A DNA stretch of 64,000 bases from Noviherbaspirillum sp. UKPF54 (lineage in GTDB: Bacteria > Pseudomonadota > Gammaproteobacteria > Burkholderiales > Burkholderiaceae_D): contig NZ_CP040128.1 in assembly GCF_007874125.1 (NCBI RefSeq), positions 3,410,001-3,474,000 on the forward strand, written 5' to 3'. The notes under the pieces are model-generated. The model worked only from the letters and a program-made list of their open reading frames with translations, searched no databases and was not told where the DNA came from. This document shows positions 51,541-59,725 of the stretch, one piece after another. The stretch's first letter is position 1; each line of letters opens with the position of its first letter. The position numbers and the translations under genes are program-made.

Positions 51541-52800
51541 GTGCGGCCGGCATTCGCGTTGGCGCTGGCGCTGCTGGCCGGCGCATCCTGGGCGGAAGAC
51601 CCGGATGAGGCAGCCTTGTCGCTGCCCGGCAGCGCGCATCAGGCAGCCGAGAGCGCACGGGTCTGGCAGTTGTTTGTTGAGGGGGCGGCTGCACACGCGC
51701 AAATTCGTAACACCGCGCTCGCCGAAGAGGATCGCTCCACCCAGCGCCTGTCGGTCGACTTGCAGGCCGACGCGACGCTGGCGTCCGGACTGCGCGCCAT
51801 GCTGGCCGACCGGGTCGACGTCGGCTGGCAGCATCGGTTCGAGCAGCGAAAATCGATTAACACGCTGAAGGAAGCGTACCTCAGCTGGCAGCAGCGCAAC
51901 GACGTTATCGTCGATCTTGGCTACGTCAATCAGTATTCCGGCGTAGCTTTCGGCTACAACCCGACCGACTTCTTCCGCGAAGGCGCATTGCGCTCGCCTG
52001 TGTCGGTCGATCCGACCATCATCAAGAAAAACCGTCAGGGCAGCGCAATGCTGCGCGGGCAGATGCTGTGGGACGGCGCCTCGCTGACGGCGCTGTATTC
52101 CCCCGCATTGAGCGATCCTCCCAGTTCCCCTGCTTACCTGCCCGACTGGGGAGCGACCAATCAGCGCGACCGCGGCCTGCTGATCTTCAGCAAGCGGATC
52201 AGCGAAGATCTGCACCCGCAGTGGCTGCTGTACAAGAATCAGGGTGCCTCGCCGCAGTTCGGCATGAATCTGACCAAGCTGATCAATGACGCGACGGTGG
52301 CCTATTTCGAATGGTCAGGCGGACGCAGTCCGCTGCTGCTGGCGCAAGCCTTGGGTCAAGACGGGGACAAGGCATTCCGCAACCGCATTGCGACCGGCCT
52401 GACCTACACCACCAGCCACAAACTCTCACTGACCTTTGAATATCAGTACAACGGCGCCGGCCTTGAAAAGGCGCAGTGGGATGCACTGCCGAGGGTGTCA
52501 CTGCCAGCCTACGTCCGTTATCGCCAGTTTGCGCAATCGGCGCAGGAAATGCCGACACGCCATGCAGCGTTCTTCTATGCGACTTGGCAGGACATGCTGG
52601 TCAACCATCTTGATCTGGCGGCGATGGTCCGCCGCAACAGTGATGATCACAGTCGCCTTTCCTGGATTGAGCTCCGCTACCGTTGGACGCACGATGAAAT
52701 CACCTGGCAATGTCAGGTCGATAGTGGCGATTTGTTCAGTGATTACGGCGCTTCACCTTTACGCAAGGCTTGGGAGGTTTCATATCGGCATTTCTTTTGA
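51541..52800 (+). CDS. Outer-membrane beta-barrel protein of the ABC/LolA-like block
   Basis: 419 residues from GTG 51541, two bases after the preceding stop. A signal peptide (MRPAFALALALLAGASWAED) is followed by many amphipathic strands (LRAMLADRVDVGWQHRFEQR, KLSLTFEYQYNGAG, HAAFFYATWQDMLV) and a C-terminal phenylalanine (SYRHFF), the BAM signature of outer-membrane barrels. No named family is recognised. As the last member of the operon it is the probable outer-membrane acceptor or exit of the transport system. Confidence 0.8.
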   Translation: MRPAFALALALLAGASWAEDPDEAALSLPGSAHQAAESARVWQLFVEGAAAHAQIRNTALAEEDRSTQRLSVDLQADATLASGLRAMLADRVDVGWQHRFEQRKSINTLKEAYLSWQQRNDVIVDLGYVNQYSGVAFGYNPTDFFREGALRSPVSVDPTIIKKNRQGSAMLRGQMLWDGASLTALYSPALSDPPSSPAYLPDWGATNQRDRGLLIFSKRISEDLHPQWLLYKNQGASPQFGMNLTKLINDATVAYFEWSGGRSPLLLAQALGQDGDKAFRNRIATGLTYTTSHKLSLTFEYQYNGAGLEKAQWDALPRVSLPAYVRYRQFAQSAQEMPTRHAAFFYATWQDMLVNHLDLAAMVRRNSDDHSRLSWIELRYRWTHDEITWQCQVDSGDLFSDYGASPLRKAWEVSYRHFF

Positions 52801-52870
52801 GCGAAACAGGCTGTCGCGGTGAGTCGGTCGCCGCGCGTAACGGCAGAGTGCCGTACATAACGGCGAATCC

Positions 52871-52887
52871 TGTCCGTAGAAATAACA
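52871..52887 (+). repeat. 17-bp direct repeat, right copy
   Basis: TGTCCGTAGAAATAACA, identical to 47183-47199. It lies 71 bp after the outer-membrane protein gene and 22 bp before the HExxH protein gene. Confidence 0.75.
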
Positions 52888-52909
52888 ATTACCCCCAAAA
52901 AATCAGTTA

Positions 52910-53479
52910 ATGCGACGCATACTTCTCCCACTTCTTCTGCTTCTTCCGTGCAGTGCCTTCGCTCTGGAGCAAGACATTTTGAATGCACTCGAATCTGTCG
53001 CCGGCATCTACAGCAGCATCTACATCCATGAAGCAGGCCACGCGATGGTCTACAAAGCCCTGGGCGCATCCGACATCACCATTGAAGTGCCGCGACGCGG
53101 AACGATCTTCAGTGGACAGACCTCAGGCAATTTCGCTCCCCCCCTCACTCAAGGCCAGGAGAGACTTGTCGCAATCTCTGGCCTCGCCGCAGCAAACCTG
53201 GCAGGGGAGCTTGTGCTGCAGCACAAAGGGCTTCGTGGTTCACCGTATGCACAGGCGATTCTTGGCACATCCGTGATTTCAAATTTGATTCACGTAACGC
53301 ACTACTACACGAAGATTCGAGGAGTCGATGGTTATGCTGGGAATGACATCGACCAGTATGAATTGGCAGGAGGAAATCCGCACCTCATGTCTGCCTTACT
53401 CTCTGGATACACAGTGTGGACACTGCATCGAATGCGAAAGCAGGAGGTTCCGCTGTTCTATTTTGACCTTCGTTTCTAG
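52910..53479 (+). CDS. Exported HExxH metalloprotease-like protein, integron cassette gene
   Basis: 189 residues from ATG 52910. The signal peptide (MRRILLPLLLLLPCSAFALE) is followed by SIYIHEAGHAMVYKALGASD, containing the zinc-protease motif HEAGH. A later ISGLAAANLAGELVLQH segment and hydrophobic SVISNLIHVTHYYT could supply the rest of the active site. Small HExxH proteins of this kind resemble fragments of M48/M50 peptidases, but I cannot place it. An attC site begins eight bases after the stop, so it is a cassette gene. Confidence 0.72.
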   Translation: MRRILLPLLLLLPCSAFALEQDILNALESVAGIYSSIYIHEAGHAMVYKALGASDITIEVPRRGTIFSGQTSGNFAPPLTQGQERLVAISGLAAANLAGELVLQHKGLRGSPYAQAILGTSVISNLIHVTHYYTKIRGVDGYAGNDIDQYELAGGNPHLMSALLSGYTVWTLHRMRKQEVPLFYFDLRF

Positions 53480-53487
53480 GCGATGAG

Positions 53488-53545
53488 GCCCATCCCATCA
53501 TTCCAGCAAATCGCCTTCGGCGGCCACTGAATTTCAATGTTGGGC
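53488..53545 (+). other. Integron attC site
   Basis: 58 bp: R'' GCCCATC, spacer CCATC, L'' ATTCCAG, central CGCC/GGCG hairpin, L' CTGAAT, spacer TTCAAT, R' GTTGGGC (fits GTTRRRY). R'' pairs with R' at six of seven positions, and L'' has one extra base. It separates the metalloprotease cassette from the lipoprotein gene. Confidence 0.82.
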
Positions 53546-53610
53546 TGCGTCATGACATCCGCTTCGTTTCATCATTTCTGGTTGCTCCATCTTTTCTGAA
53601 AGCACGCTTC

Positions 53611-53844
53611 ATGAAATCACGCATTCTTTTTCTATTTCCTTGCTGCCTGCATCTTTTGGCTGCTTGCGGTAGTGTTCGTCTTCAAACCCTAAGTGAGGCC
53701 ACAAATGAAGTGAATAAGTCATTTCAATATCAGGCCGAGCGTCAGTGCGATAAATACGACGGCCAACAAAAATACGACTGCAAGCGCCAAGTGAGGAACG
53801 AATATGAAGCACAAAGGCGGGTGAATTCAGAAACAATCCGATGA
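53611..53844 (+). CDS. Small lipoprotein, probable cassette gene
   Basis: 77 residues. The signal ends in a lipobox LLAAC (MKSRILFLFPCCLHLLAACG), so Cys19 should be lipidated. The mature part is short and charged, with two further Cys (AERQCDKYDGQQKYDCKRQ). No family is recognised. It follows an attC core by 65 bp; a degenerate attC-like hairpin lies after it (about 53860-53897). Confidence 0.68.
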   Translation: MKSRILFLFPCCLHLLAACGSVRLQTLSEATNEVNKSFQYQAERQCDKYDGQQKYDCKRQVRNEYEAQRRVNSETIR

Positions 53845-54059
53845 AGTCAATTTTAGGTAGTTCAACTTGTTGGTCGAGCACACCGCCGACGTTGAAACCA
53901 TCCGGGGTATCTTGCTGATCGTCTTCACTCCGCGCGCCAGAGCAGAGGACGGGATAAGGTCTTGCAATCACGCATATAGTGGATTACAAGACCTGACCAG
54001 AATGGCCGCCACTCAACACCCTCCATTACATCGATAATTTCGCTTACAGGAACTGTCAC

Positions 54060-54998
54060 ATGCGCATACTGAAATTTACTCTAGTGGCCTTGACCGCGTT
54101 CATGGCCTGCGTGTTCGCCTTCACCCACTTCGCACCGGAACGCGCCACCGCCATTCTGCTCGACCTCGACCGCTCCCGTTCCGGCATGGTCCGCAAGGAA
54201 ATCGACTTGCCCAACGGTTTGCACTACGTTTATCTCGAAGGCGGGCAAGGCGAGCCGCTGATGCTGTTGCACGGCTTTGGCGCGGACAAGGATAACTTCA
54301 CGCGCGTGGCGCGCCACCTGACGCCCCGCTACCACGTGATCGTGCCGGACCAGATCGGTTTTGGCGAATCGTCGCACCCGCCACAAGCCGACTATACGGC
54401 CCTTTCGCAAGCCGGCAATCTGCATGCGCTGGCACAGGCTCTCGGCATCAAGCAGCTGCACCTGGGCGGCAGCTCGATGGGCGGGCAGATCGCGCTGACC
54501 TATGCATCGCTTTATCCGGATCAAGTCGGCAGCCTGTGGCTGCTGGCACCGGCTGGCGTGTGGAGCGCCCCGCCCGGCGACCTGGCAAAAAGCATGCAGC
54601 GCAGCGGGAAAAACACGCTGCTGCCGAAAAACGAGGAAGAGTTTGCGCGCCTGTTCAGCTTCGTGATGAGCGATCCGCCCTATATTCCGCGCTTTGTGAA
54701 GAACGTGATCGCGCAGGAAAGCATCGTCAATTACGATTTGCATGCGCGTATTTTTGAGCAAACCAAGAATGACAATACGCTCGAAAAGCGTGTCGCGGGA
54801 CTGCAAACGCCGACCCTGATCGTATGGGGTGAGCAAGATCGCGCGCTGCATGTTGACAGCGCCGCGATCCTGCATAAACTGCTGCCACGCTCGCAAGTGA
54901 TTATCCTGCCCAACGTCGGCCACTTGCCGATGATAGAACGCGACGAGAAAGTCGCGGCCGACTACCTTCAGTTTCGCGCCGGACTGGCCAAGCCTTAG
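54060..54998 (+). CDS. Alpha/beta hydrolase, membrane-anchored or exported
   Basis: 312 residues from ATG 54060 (CAGGAACTGTCAC). An N-terminal hydrophobic segment (FTLVALTAFMACVFAFTHF) is followed by the oxyanion motif LMLLHGFGADKDNF, the nucleophile elbow LHLGGSSMGGQIALTYAS, acid in VWGEQDRALHV and His in LPNVGHLPMIERDE. All catalytic elements of a serine esterase/lipase are present. It is likely periplasmic. It stands alone downstream of the cassette region. Confidence 0.88.
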   Translation: MRILKFTLVALTAFMACVFAFTHFAPERATAILLDLDRSRSGMVRKEIDLPNGLHYVYLEGGQGEPLMLLHGFGADKDNFTRVARHLTPRYHVIVPDQIGFGESSHPPQADYTALSQAGNLHALAQALGIKQLHLGGSSMGGQIALTYASLYPDQVGSLWLLAPAGVWSAPPGDLAKSMQRSGKNTLLPKNEEEFARLFSFVMSDPPYIPRFVKNVIAQESIVNYDLHARIFEQTKNDNTLEKRVAGLQTPTLIVWGEQDRALHVDSAAILHKLLPRSQVIILPNVGHLPMIERDEKVAADYLQFRAGLAKP

Positions 54999-55203
54999 GC
55001 AGGCTTACTGCTCTCTACACATCCAACCCGTGCCCCCTATTTTTATCTGTGCGTAAAGCCGGTCTTGCAATCACTGAAGGCTGTCCCCTACCTCACATAC
55101 AGATATTCACCGAGGAAATGTTGGCTATCCCAGCTTTGAATTGGCATTGCTGCCCGGAAGTCCGTATTCTGGTTTCCAACGTATCAATGATTTGGAGCCC
55201 GCC

Positions 55204-55398
55204 ATGGAATATCTCGAATTTTTGTCCCTCGGCGTCGCCGTTGCCGGCGTCGGCCTGCGCTGCTATTTCTTAATGAAAGAGAAAGCCGCCCTGCGGGCAG
55301 AGGCCGAGCAGCATCTTTCGCCGCGTGCCCAGCGCGTACAGGAAGCAACGATCGCACGCCGCCTGTTAAGCTACCACCGTGGATTCTTCCACGCCTGA
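55204..55398 (+). CDS. Small single-helix membrane protein
   Basis: 64 residues from ATG 55204 (TGGAGCCCGCC before it). One membrane helix (FLSLGVAVAGVGLRCYFLM) is followed by a charged cytoplasmic tail (ALRAEAEQHLSPRAQRVQEA). No family is recognised. Confidence 0.5.
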   Translation: MEYLEFLSLGVAVAGVGLRCYFLMKEKAALRAEAEQHLSPRAQRVQEATIARRLLSYHRGFFHA

Positions 55399-55478
55399 TC
55401 GCAAGGCGAAAGCAAAATAACGGGGCGCTGGCTCCGCTCCTTGATTCACAATCGCAGATGGATGGTGAGCAGCCGCCG

Positions 55479-55524
55479 GTTTAGTGCACACCATGCACCT
55501 CGGAATCGAAGTGGACGATGCAGT
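55479..55524 (+). pseudogene. Second C-terminal remnant of a tyrosine recombinase
   Basis: LVHTMHLGIEVDDAV is encoded here and matches the RYLGIEVDDAL ending seen at 45424-45523; 25 bases are identical (55497-55521). Beyond that the frame continues with unrelated sequence. It is a short relic. Confidence 0.5.
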
Positions 55525-55638
55525 CCATCGCGCCCCCGGAAACTACCCGGCGGGCAAGCAGTGCGACCTCTCACGCCTGCTTGCGTCGGATGGGAACAGC
55601 TGCCTTGAAATCTCTGTTCCCCCGACGAACTCAAACGC

Positions 55639-56451
55639 TTAATTGGACATGAGCACTGGTACGGTCATGTGCCTGAGTATGTAGCGGGTTCCAGCGCCGC
55701 GACTCATAAACGGCAATCCGATATGTCCCTGGGCGCCCATGACGAGCAGGTCTGTCGCAAGGTCGGTGGTTGCGTTGAGCAGCATGTCCATGATGCCGAT
55801 GTCAGTGACCAGCATGACTTGCGATTGGGCTTGGATATCGTGGCAGGCCAGATGGCGAATGACATGATCGCATGCGCTGCGTCCCTCTTCCGCGTTGGTG
55901 GCAAACGACATGACGGTCGCCTTTTCACACCCTTCCATCAATGGCAGTGCGTCGTTGAGTGCACGGGCCGCCTCACGCACATTGCTCCATGCAACGAGCG
56001 GGCGTTTGCCGACTTCGGTGAACTTGCCGATGTAAGGGATAATCAGTACGGGGCGTCCGGCATTAAGCACGACTTCTTCGGTCAGATCGGCAGGAACACT
56101 AGGGCTGATCTTGTCGTCATTCTGCCCCATGATGACAAGGTCGGCGTGGCGCGCCCAATCTGTCATCCGTCGCACCACTTCAGCTTCGCTGCCGCGATTA
56201 ATGTCGTGCCACTCGGCCTGCGGCAAGCCGGCCGCGGCTGCCTCAAATGCAGCCTTGCTCGCCTCTGCGGCGGCGGCGTATTCCGGGGTGGGCCAAGAGG
56301 ACACCACGCCTACGCTCTGCGATTGCGCCAGCTGCCCAAACACCCCAACCAGGCGCGCTTGGTGCATGCGCGCAAGCGATACGGCCAAAGCCAGCCTGCA
56401 AGAAGTACGCTCGCTTTGATCCAGGTGAACCATCAGATTTTTCAATGACAT
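55639..56451 (-). CDS. Universal stress protein (UspA family, tandem-domain size)
   Basis: 270 residues from ATG 56451 (GGAGGATAAGGT). An N-terminal UspA-like half (MSLKNLMVHLDQSERTSCRL, LVIMGQNDDK) and a C-terminal half with the ATP-binding pattern LVMGAQGHIGLPFMSRGAGT are present. It is a cytoplasmic stress protein of the tandem Usp class. Confidence 0.88.
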   Translation of the reverse strand: MSLKNLMVHLDQSERTSCRLALAVSLARMHQARLVGVFGQLAQSQSVGVVSSWPTPEYAAAAEASKAAFEAAAAGLPQAEWHDINRGSEAEVVRRMTDWARHADLVIMGQNDDKISPSVPADLTEEVVLNAGRPVLIIPYIGKFTEVGKRPLVAWSNVREAARALNDALPLMEGCEKATVMSFATNAEEGRSACDHVIRHLACHDIQAQSQVMLVTDIGIMDMLLNATTDLATDLLVMGAQGHIGLPFMSRGAGTRYILRHMTVPVLMSN

Positions 56452-57052
56452 ACCTTATCCTCCACGACGTCGACGCTGCTCAGTGTAGATGTAATTAATG
56501 TGTTGCACAACGAAACTTTCCCTGAATTACCCGCGGCTTCGTGATCTGTTGCCCGCTCTATCGAGGGCGCGAATACCAGCGAGAGAGGAGACTGTACTCC
56601 CTCGTCATAGGGACGTGTTGATTGCCTGCAATGGGCGAGAGCAATTTTGCAGGCAGGTCTTCGGTGTCCGGTTACGTTCAGCAAGCAGATCGACGAAGAA
56701 AGATGGCAAGGAAAGACGATAGACGGCCGAAAGCGGACAGCTACCCCACGTCAAGATTGCTGTTCGAAATCCATGGCTTCGACTTCGTCATCTGAAGCAA
56801 GCGGTTTCCCGAATGCCTGGAGCCAAAGGTAGCCTGCCCCCTGCTGTCAGCGGCGCGAGGAAGATTGCCATCTTCGATGAAGTGACAAGTTCTGGTTGTC
56901 CGACGAACGCAAGGTTCGTAATAAAGATAGACATCTAAATCCAATGCCACCGAGCAGACCCGCTCCGCTCTGCCCCGCCTGCCGACGCTGCCCAATAGCT
57001 GCATCGGGGAGTGGCTGCCGCATCACTGGATATCGGCCGACTATTCTTTCCA
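56452..57052. other. Gene-free interval
   Basis: About 600 bp with only short, unlikely frames. An inverted repeat GCCTGCAA/TTGCAGGC lies near 56625-56655. It looks like decayed DNA. Confidence 0.45.
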
Positions 57053-57283
57053 TTAAGGGAAGGTCAAGTCCAAACCGAGCCTTCTGGCAAGGACGAAGGT
57101 GACGAGCACCAGGCCCAGGAGCGATAGCATGAAGACTGCGGCCACCTTGCCGCCCGCGCGTAGCAACGCGCGCTTGTCCATCTCCTTCGGTCCTTGATCG
57201 TAATGCCACTTGATGGCGAAGAACATGCCCGTGCCTAACGCGAGAACCTTGAACGTACCGGCGACTATAGGGAACCAATCCAT
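57053..57283 (-). CDS. Small two-helix membrane protein
   Basis: 76 residues from ATG 57283 (MDWFPIVAGTFKVLALGTGM). Two hydrophobic helices flank a basic/acidic loop (WHYDQGPKEMDKRALLR). An alternative start lies 11 codons upstream. No family is recognised; it resembles small hypothetical inner-membrane proteins of related bacteria. Confidence 0.6.
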   Translation of the reverse strand: MDWFPIVAGTFKVLALGTGMFFAIKWHYDQGPKEMDKRALLRAGGKVAAVFMLSLLGLVLVTFVLARRLGLDLTFP

Positions 57284-57959
57284 GATTTTGAGTATTTCCA
57301 GGCTATTACTTGGCACTATCTATCGTGAAGAGCATTACCTCAAAACGCTGCTTCAACAGCTTCTTTTTTGTTCAAACCATCTGAAACGTCAGCGAAAAGC
57401 CATGCAAGTATGATCCTGCTGCACGTTCTGAGGCATTCTACTTAAAAGCAAATTCCATACATCGAGACAAAATGTCCCAGTTGAAATCTATGCAAGATGA
57501 TGATTTGCCAACTTGGTAGCCGCGATTGGCCGTGCACGGCGGACTGCGTTTCCTGCAAATTGCGGATGCGCTGCAGGCGGCAGTGGTCGTATTCCTTCGC
57601 TTAATTCAACTCACTGGGAAGTGGTGATGAAACACTTTAACCTGCCGCTCGACGCTGCCACGCAAGCGTGTCGGTCAGCGCTAGCTACATTGAACGGCAG
57701 CTTCCCCACTTGCCGGGAGGCGGCTTTGGGTCGTTCTCGCTGCCCCGCAGCCGAGGACCGGCCGGCTGGAACCAGACGCAGACTGGTCATCACGGGAAGC
57801 ACATCCAGGCAGCGAGATCGGCCGCAAGCAGATGTACCATGGAAGAGTGTTCGGACGTCGGCATACCATACAGAGGAACCCAGACAACTGCTTAACTGGG
57901 TATCCAATAAGTCAGGCCGCTCACGCGTTTCCAACCATCAATCCTAAAGATGAAGCTTC
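57284..57959. other. Interval without a supported gene
   Basis: A frame from about 57627 (MKHFNLPLDAATQACRSALA) has a fair ribosome site but becomes compositionally random after about 45 residues; it may be a decayed gene. Nothing else is recognisable. Confidence 0.35.
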
Positions 57960-58301
57960 ATGGCCAAGTACCTGATCTCTTTCCCCAGCGCGGCGATGGT
58001 AGTACCCGATGGCGAGTGGGACGCGGTAAGCCGCGACGCGCACGCCGTGATCCATGAAGCTAAGGCCGCTGGCGTCTACGTCTTTAGCGGCGGCATCGAC
58101 GAAGACGTTCCGCCCGCGCTTGTTTCGGCCGACGGCACGGTCGCCGAGGGCGGCTACCCGTGGGCTCCCCCGCTCAATGGCGGCTTCACCGTGCTCGAAC
58201 TGCCCTCGCGCGAGGAAGCCGTCGCGTGGGCCACGCGCTTCGCGACGGCTTGCCGCTGCGACCAGGAGCTGCGTGTCTTCGGGTTCGACCCGCAGTCGTG
58301 A
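57960..58301 (+). CDS. YCII-related (YciI/DGPF-like) protein
   Basis: 113 residues. The start MAKYLISFPSAAMVVPDGEW and GGFTVLELPSREEAVAWATR match the ferredoxin-like YCII/DGPF fold of small proteins often found beside ECF sigma factors. No partner is adjacent. The enzymatic role of the family is unsettled. Confidence 0.75.
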   Translation: MAKYLISFPSAAMVVPDGEWDAVSRDAHAVIHEAKAAGVYVFSGGIDEDVPPALVSADGTVAEGGYPWAPPLNGGFTVLELPSREEAVAWATRFATACRCDQELRVFGFDPQS

Positions 58302-58360
58302 CGACGGCATAGAAATGGCGCAGAAAATGCGGCCAGATTCAGATGTTGAATCGAGCCGAG

Positions 58361-58401
58361 AATGACCGCTATCGTTAAGGCCGACCGGCCGATTTGGGTC
58401 G
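58361..58401. repeat. Dispersed repeat, copy A (second copy)
   Basis: GAATGACCGCTATCG, AAGGCCGACCGGCCGATTTG and GGTCG match 47291-47333 with one or two differences; the neighbouring sequence continues directly into the second repeat. Confidence 0.65.
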
Positions 58402-58403
58402 GC

Positions 58404-58457
58404 AGTTCTCCTTCATCCCGCTCTAGTGGTCGTCTGAAAGGCAGCCGATAGCTGCCG
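58404..58457. repeat. Dispersed repeat, second copy (TTCTCCTTCATCCCGC type)
   Basis: TTCTCCTTCATCCCGC, then TGGTCGTCTGAAAGGCAGCC and GATAGC, shared with 43427-43475. Confidence 0.65.
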
Positions 58458-58814
58458 TCTCCTCAAGCGTGCCTTCCAGGCACTACCGGCCATGAGTGGA
58501 CTGTTCCTCAATAAGCGGATGAACCGCCTTTCAAAAGAAAGATATGCCTTGGGTTGGCGCAGGCCGGAACACCCGGCCGGGGCTAGGGCTGCACCGCGCC
58601 ACTGAAGCCGACGAGTGAATGGGTGGATGCCCAACGCATCGAGCCGGCATCGACGGACGTTGGCCACCAGACCCGTTTGGTTCCCGCTGGGCGTCGGCCG
58701 TTTCATGCATGGAAACAAATCCTTACCTTATTGGTTTTGACGCAATAACACGGTTTCCACTACGCTCCAATGCTTCCAAGATTTACGAACCATCAGAGCA
58801 TCCCGGGAACACCC

Positions 58815-59357
58815 ATGCGTAGCGTCACTTTTCTCCTTGCCTGCTGTCTGGTCGCCAGCGCGCACAGTGCCGATCTGTCCTCTTCCGGGGCCAGCACCGC
58901 GCAACCTGCCGCTGACATGAGCGGGCCGACGCATGAGATCACGGCGCGCGCCCTCGCCCTAGTAGGAAGCAAATATCGCTTCGGCGGCACGTCTCCGGGG
59001 CGCGGCTTTGACTGTAGCGGCCTGGTGGACTACGTCTTCCACGACACGGCAGCGCAGGAGCTGCCGCGCACCGCGGCTGAGATCAGTCGGGTGGGAGAGA
59101 AAGTTGACATCGACCAGCTGCAACCGGGCGACCTGGTGTTCTTCAACACATTGCGGCGTGCGTTTTCCCACGTCGGTATCTACTTAGGCGGCAACAAGTT
59201 CATCCACGCGCCCCGCTCGGGCGCGAAGGTGCGCGTGGATGCGTTGGACCTGGCTTACTGGAAGAAGCGTTTCAACGGTGCGCGCCGGATACTGAGCTTT
59301 AAGCAGCCAACGCAGCTCGCTAATGTCGATGATCGGGTGACGATGTATCTTTTTTAG
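58815..59357 (+). CDS. NlpC/P60 family peptidoglycan hydrolase
   Basis: 180 residues from ATG 58815. The signal peptide (MRSVTFLLACCLVASAHSAD) is followed by an NlpC/P60 domain with catalytic Cys in RGFDCSGLVDYVF, His in SHVGIYLGGNKFIHA and the second polar residue in HAPRSGAKV. It is a gamma-D-glutamyl-diamino acid endopeptidase acting on murein cross-link peptides in the periplasm. The family assignment is firm. Confidence 0.9.
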   Translation: MRSVTFLLACCLVASAHSADLSSSGASTAQPAADMSGPTHEITARALALVGSKYRFGGTSPGRGFDCSGLVDYVFHDTAAQELPRTAAEISRVGEKVDIDQLQPGDLVFFNTLRRAFSHVGIYLGGNKFIHAPRSGAKVRVDALDLAYWKKRFNGARRILSFKQPTQLANVDDRVTMYLF

Positions 59358-59725
59358 CGTGCCTGCCTCGTCGCGTCACTAGCGTGGTGGCGGCGGTTCC
59401 CTTGATAAAGATAGAAGAGATACCGCAGGCGTGGAACCGGCAGCAGCAGGTGCCGCGCCTGCCAGATGATCGACACGGGTACCAGGGCTCAATGGTTGAG
59501 GTTCGCCACGTAGTCAGTGGGACACCAAGCACTTTGGTCTGTAATTTGCCGGGAATCAGACACTTGAGGCGAGAGAGGCACCATCTGGTCCCGGCCAATA
59601 CCGGCCTGTCGACGTAGCCCGATGACCGCCAAAAGCCGACGTTGCTAATTTTGGGTGGCAGATCAATGCAGGGGAGACTGAACCTGCATAGCGCTAGAAT
59701 GTAGATATAACTCTGCGGGGAGAGC
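59358..59725. other. Gene-free interval upstream of the FtsZ-like gene
   Basis: No supported gene. It should contain the promoter of the FtsZ-like pair; a plausible ribosome site GGGGAGAGC is at its right end. Confidence 0.4.

Larger units (their letters stand above)
58302..58814. other. Interval with dispersed repeats
   Basis: It holds two repeat copies (58361-58401 and 58404-58457) side by side, suggesting that the two repeats at 47291 and 43427 derive from one composite element. No gene is seen before the NlpC/P60 start. Confidence 0.5.

Noticed and set aside
53860..53897. An attC site after the small lipoprotein
   Set aside because: GTTCAAC and GTTGAAA are present as end cores, but the element is only 38 bp with no proper L boxes, too short for a normal attC.
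57627..57947. A gene starting MKHFNLPLDAATQ
   Set aside because: The ribosome site is fair but the composition becomes random after the first third, and no family is seen.
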